This document shows, in pieces, positions 21,717 through 23,961 of a stretch of 23,961 nucleotides of DNA. Every line of letters starts with the position of its first letter. The stretch's first letter is position 1. Origin of the DNA: Gemmatimonadota bacterium (GTDB taxonomy: Bacteria > Latescibacterota > UBA2968); NCBI GenBank assembly GCA_002714465.1, contig PAXL01000017.1:67026-90986 (forward strand), given 5' to 3'. The notes below the pieces were generated by a model. That model searched no databases, was not told the DNA's origin, and saw nothing but the letters and a program-made list of their open reading frames with translations. Made by a program: the position numbers and the translations under genes.

Positions 21717-22955
21717 TTAGCCCAACACCTCTCGAAACACTCCCGCCATCCTCTCGACGGATTTCCGTCGCTCGAACGGCGCCCATCGTCCCGGGTCCGG
21801 CTCGATACCCGCATCGCCATCGATCAGACGTCGCATGGCCTCTGCGACCGCCTCAGGTTGATGGGGCACGCATAGCCCCGCATCCATACGCCGGATCAGC
21901 TCGCTAGTAGCACCACGGGGTACGACGGCTAGCATCGGTTTACCCGTCGCGCCATACTCGTAGACCTTACCTGGTATGTTCGACGCGATCACGTCTCGTG
22001 GATGATCCACCACTACAAGCGCATCTGCCTTCTGCTGCCAGGCGATAGCCACCTCCCGACTGACCGCGCCAGTCAGCACCGCGCGCCCGGAATCGACTAG
22101 AGGTTGCACGATCGCGCGCTCATCGTCCGTCAGATACCCCACAAATACAATCTCAAACGATGCATCGCCGACCTCGATGGCGGCTTCGACGAGAGCCTCC
22201 GGATTCCTTTCAGGATGGGACGCCGAGAAGGAACCAGTATGGACGAATCTAAACGTCCCGTCACTGTCCGTGCGAGGATCCTGATCCCCTAGTGACGACG
22301 TGTATCCGTTCGGCACGACCGAGACACGCACATCTGTGCCCCGTTCGCGAAGCGCTCCAGCCGATACGTCGGTCACGGCAGTCACACGCGTCGCCCGATC
22401 CAAGACGAGTCGCTCCATGGCTGCCTCGATCCCTGCTCTCCACCAGGAGGAACTCTGCCCCAGGTCCAGCGGGTCATAGGTCCACGAGTCGCGGAAGTCG
22501 GCGATCCAAGGCAGATGCGTTGCCCGATGAAGCGCAAAACCAAGCAGGTGGGACGAGAACGGTGGCCCCGTCGTCAGAATCAGTCGGACAGGATGCGTGT
22601 TCAGGATATGACGCGCACAACGATAGGCGGTCGGCAGCCATCCGACCTGACCGTCCGGAATTAGGAGGCGTCCGAGTGAACGGGCAACTGGCGACATTGA
22701 GAATCCGGTGCGTTGCCTCGACCGCTCAGCGACCGGCAGCGTGTTCGCCCCTGAGTTAAAGAGCCTGCGATAAAGCCCGACGATCTCTCCAGCTCTATAG
22801 ACGGAGCCACAGTCAGCCTCACCAAAAGCGTCAGTCGTCAGGATGTGTGGCCGATAACCGTGAGAGGGTAGGTGTTCTGCGAGCGACACCGCTCGCTCTG
22901 TGCCGCCGGAGACGATCGGTGGGAAGTGGTATGCGACAAGGAGAACGTCGGTCAT
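21717..22955 (-). CDS. Family 4 glycosyltransferase (GT-B)
   Basis: Retaining GT-B glycosyltransferase, 412 aa, likely at the cytoplasmic face of the membrane. The N-terminal domain opens VLLVAYHFPPIVSGGTERAV, the usual GT4 glycine-rich loop. DFRDSW at about 154, a linker near 210-220 (VVPNGY) and the C-terminal sugar-nucleotide motif IPGKVYEYGATGKPMLAVV with its Glu near 335 follow. ATG 22955 overlaps the stop of the upstream Gfo/Idh gene (ATGA), so they are coupled. The pairing suggests a sugar made or modified by the oxidoreductase and then transferred to a polysaccharide or glycolipid. Sugar and acceptor not readable. Confidence 0.92.
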   Translation of the reverse strand: MTDVLLVAYHFPPIVSGGTERAVSLAEHLPSHGYRPHILTTDAFGEADCGSVYRAGEIVGLYRRLFNSGANTLPVAERSRQRTGFSMSPVARSLGRLLIPDGQVGWLPTAYRCARHILNTHPVRLILTTGPPFSSHLLGFALHRATHLPWIADFRDSWTYDPLDLGQSSSWWRAGIEAAMERLVLDRATRVTAVTDVSAGALRERGTDVRVSVVPNGYTSSLGDQDPRTDSDGTFRFVHTGSFSASHPERNPEALVEAAIEVGDASFEIVFVGYLTDDERAIVQPLVDSGRAVLTGAVSREVAIAWQQKADALVVVDHPRDVIASNIPGKVYEYGATGKPMLAVVPRGATSELIRRMDAGLCVPHQPEAVAEAMRRLIDGDAGIEPDPGRWAPFERRKSVERMAGVFREVLG

Positions 22956-23941
22956 GCCGCATCAGTGCCGACACGGGCTTTGCGAAGCAGTTCCACCTGG
23001 AGCTCTAGGTTAAGCAACGCTTCCTCCGGGCCAACAAGCACGTGGGAGCGACCTTCGAGCGCCGCCGCAGAGAAGCGGTCGATCATCGTGTGGAGAAAGT
23101 CGTTCCCGCGTATAGAATGGTCTCCGTGTGTCAGCGATGCCCGGTATACGCCGTCTTCGTCCGCAAACCCGTCCCAGTCGACGAGGAAACCGTTCACACC
23201 GAACCGACGTAAGGGCGTGCCCTCAACGATGTCGCGAATCGCGAAAGTCACATCGATCGTTGCTCGATCGCCCACATACGTAAACGCGGCCGTGCACTCA
23301 GCCTCCTCGACCGTGCAGATCGCGGTTTCAGCCACCATCGAACCGAGCCCTCCAACGGCGATCACCAGACTGAGTGGATGGCTGGCCACATCGATCCAGT
23401 TCGCTTCCCAGAGTTTCCGTTCGCCTCTCCGCTTGACCTCCATCTCCATCGTCAGACTGTCCGCCCGCCCGAGATCCTCACCTCGCACGGACGCATACAG
23501 GTCGCCATACATCGGAAGGCACGCGGGATACTGAGCCGTCATCCCAAAGAGCTTTTCGGCCGCACTTGCCCGTGTCACGATATCTCGACCGTCAGCCAAG
23601 ATCTCATCGAGCCTCTTCTCCTCGTCCCAAACCAAGGGCTTTTCACAAAGAATATGTACTCCGTGGTCAACCAGCTCCTTGACGTGGGCTTTGTGATGGA
23701 CGTAAGGACTCGTCACGGATACGAGATCGGGTGCCGCTTCGTCCAGCATCTCGGACAGAGACGTGTACCCCTTCCCGCTAAATCCGAAATATTCCTTGAG
23801 ACTTAGTCGTGTGCGTGCGACCGTCGTCTCGGATGTACCCACGAAAGCGACCACATCGCTCCCGCTCAGCGCGTGCCATCGGGCGTGGTGTTGGCCGATC
23901 CCTGACGCACCGACGATCCCCACTCTTAATCCGTTCGACAT
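22952..23941 (-). CDS. Gfo/Idh/MocA family oxidoreductase (copy 3)
   Basis: NAD(P)-dependent oxidoreductase family, 329 aa, cytoplasmic. RVGIVGASGIGQHHARWH is the Rossmann loop: GxSGIG at 11-16, a variant of GxGxxG. The EKP motif is CEKPLVW with Glu100-Lys101-Pro102, and WIDVASHPLSLVIAVGG carries the Asp...His pair of the catalytic helix. Start ATG 23941 has AGGAG nine bases before it, so the gene is complete inside the window although its promoter is not. The stop overlaps the GT4 start. Divergent in sequence from the other two copies. Likely substrate is a sugar or nucleotide sugar, inferred from the GT4 partner. Confidence 0.91.
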   Translation of the reverse strand: MSNGLRVGIVGASGIGQHHARWHALSGSDVVAFVGTSETTVARTRLSLKEYFGFSGKGYTSLSEMLDEAAPDLVSVTSPYVHHKAHVKELVDHGVHILCEKPLVWDEEKRLDEILADGRDIVTRASAAEKLFGMTAQYPACLPMYGDLYASVRGEDLGRADSLTMEMEVKRRGERKLWEANWIDVASHPLSLVIAVGGLGSMVAETAICTVEEAECTAAFTYVGDRATIDVTFAIRDIVEGTPLRRFGVNGFLVDWDGFADEDGVYRASLTHGDHSIRGNDFLHTMIDRFSAAALEGRSHVLVGPEEALLNLELQVELLRKARVGTDAA

Positions 23942-23961
23942 CCTATTCTCCTGTGCTGCTG

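Noticed and set aside
1..23961. CRISPR arrays, rRNA, tRNA, insertion sequences, prophage
   Set aside because: No regular repeat-spacer pattern, no rRNA-like stretch, no tRNA cloverleaf, and no transposase or integrase protein noticed on either strand by eye.

Overview
The window is bacterial chromosomal DNA: dense genes, short spacers, many 4-base stop/start overlaps, frequent GTG and TTG starts, and no rRNA, tRNA, CRISPR array, transposase or phage gene that I could see. The gene content is a divIVA/yggT/yggS cluster, a formylglycine sulfatase, several Gfo/Idh/MocA oxidoreductases, a sugar-phosphate-isomerase-like TIM barrel, an N,N-dimethylformamidase-like relic, mandelate-racemase relics and a Tat-exported PhoX protein. 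This mix suggests an uncultured, environmental, Gram-negative-type lineage of the Latescibacterota/Poribacteria/Planctomycetes kind. That placement is inference from gene families only.

Layout. (1) 1-2819, minus strand: yggS, yggT, divIVA, then mtnP, which is cut by the left edge of the window. A good sigma-70-like promoter sits in front of yggS. (2) 3001-4977, plus strand: a double-domain alpha/beta hydrolase whose second half has lost its nucleophile. (3) 5060-5965, minus: an EamA transporter, followed by a gap with REP-like hairpins. (4) 6176-10584, minus: a catabolic-looking block of sulfatase, TIM-barrel isomerase and Gfo/Idh oxidoreductase. It is preceded by a gene graveyard: a truncated dimethylformamidase-like gene joined to a C-terminal scrap and an N-terminal scrap of mandelate-racemase-type genes. 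A perfect 11-bp inverted repeat covers the ribosome site and start of the broken gene. (5) 10667-18027, minus: one long, tightly packed run of CDP-alcohol phosphatidyltransferase, GT2 glycosyltransferase, aldo/keto reductase, Gfo/Idh oxidoreductase, a small unknown protein, an amidase, remnants of a receiver and a histidine-kinase phosphoacceptor domain, a MOSC protein and PhoX, closed by a hairpin terminator. (6) 18028-20476: a decayed unknown ORF, a TauE/SafE permease, a second EamA transporter and degenerate intergenic repeats. (7) 20477-21706, plus: an Asp/Glu-racemase-like protein and a YkgJ-type cysteine-cluster protein. (8) 21717-23941, minus: a third Gfo/Idh oxidoreductase translationally coupled to a GT4 glycosyltransferase.

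How the genes may work together (inference). Block 4 looks like a sugar or sulfated-compound degradation operon that has lost upstream members by deletion. Block 5 mixes lipid head-group, glycosyl-transfer, sugar-redox and amide-hydrolysis genes in translationally coupled order. I do not know a characterised pathway with this set, and it is the best candidate here for an undescribed system. The ATGA-linked receiver and kinase scraps inside block 5 are the oddest part.
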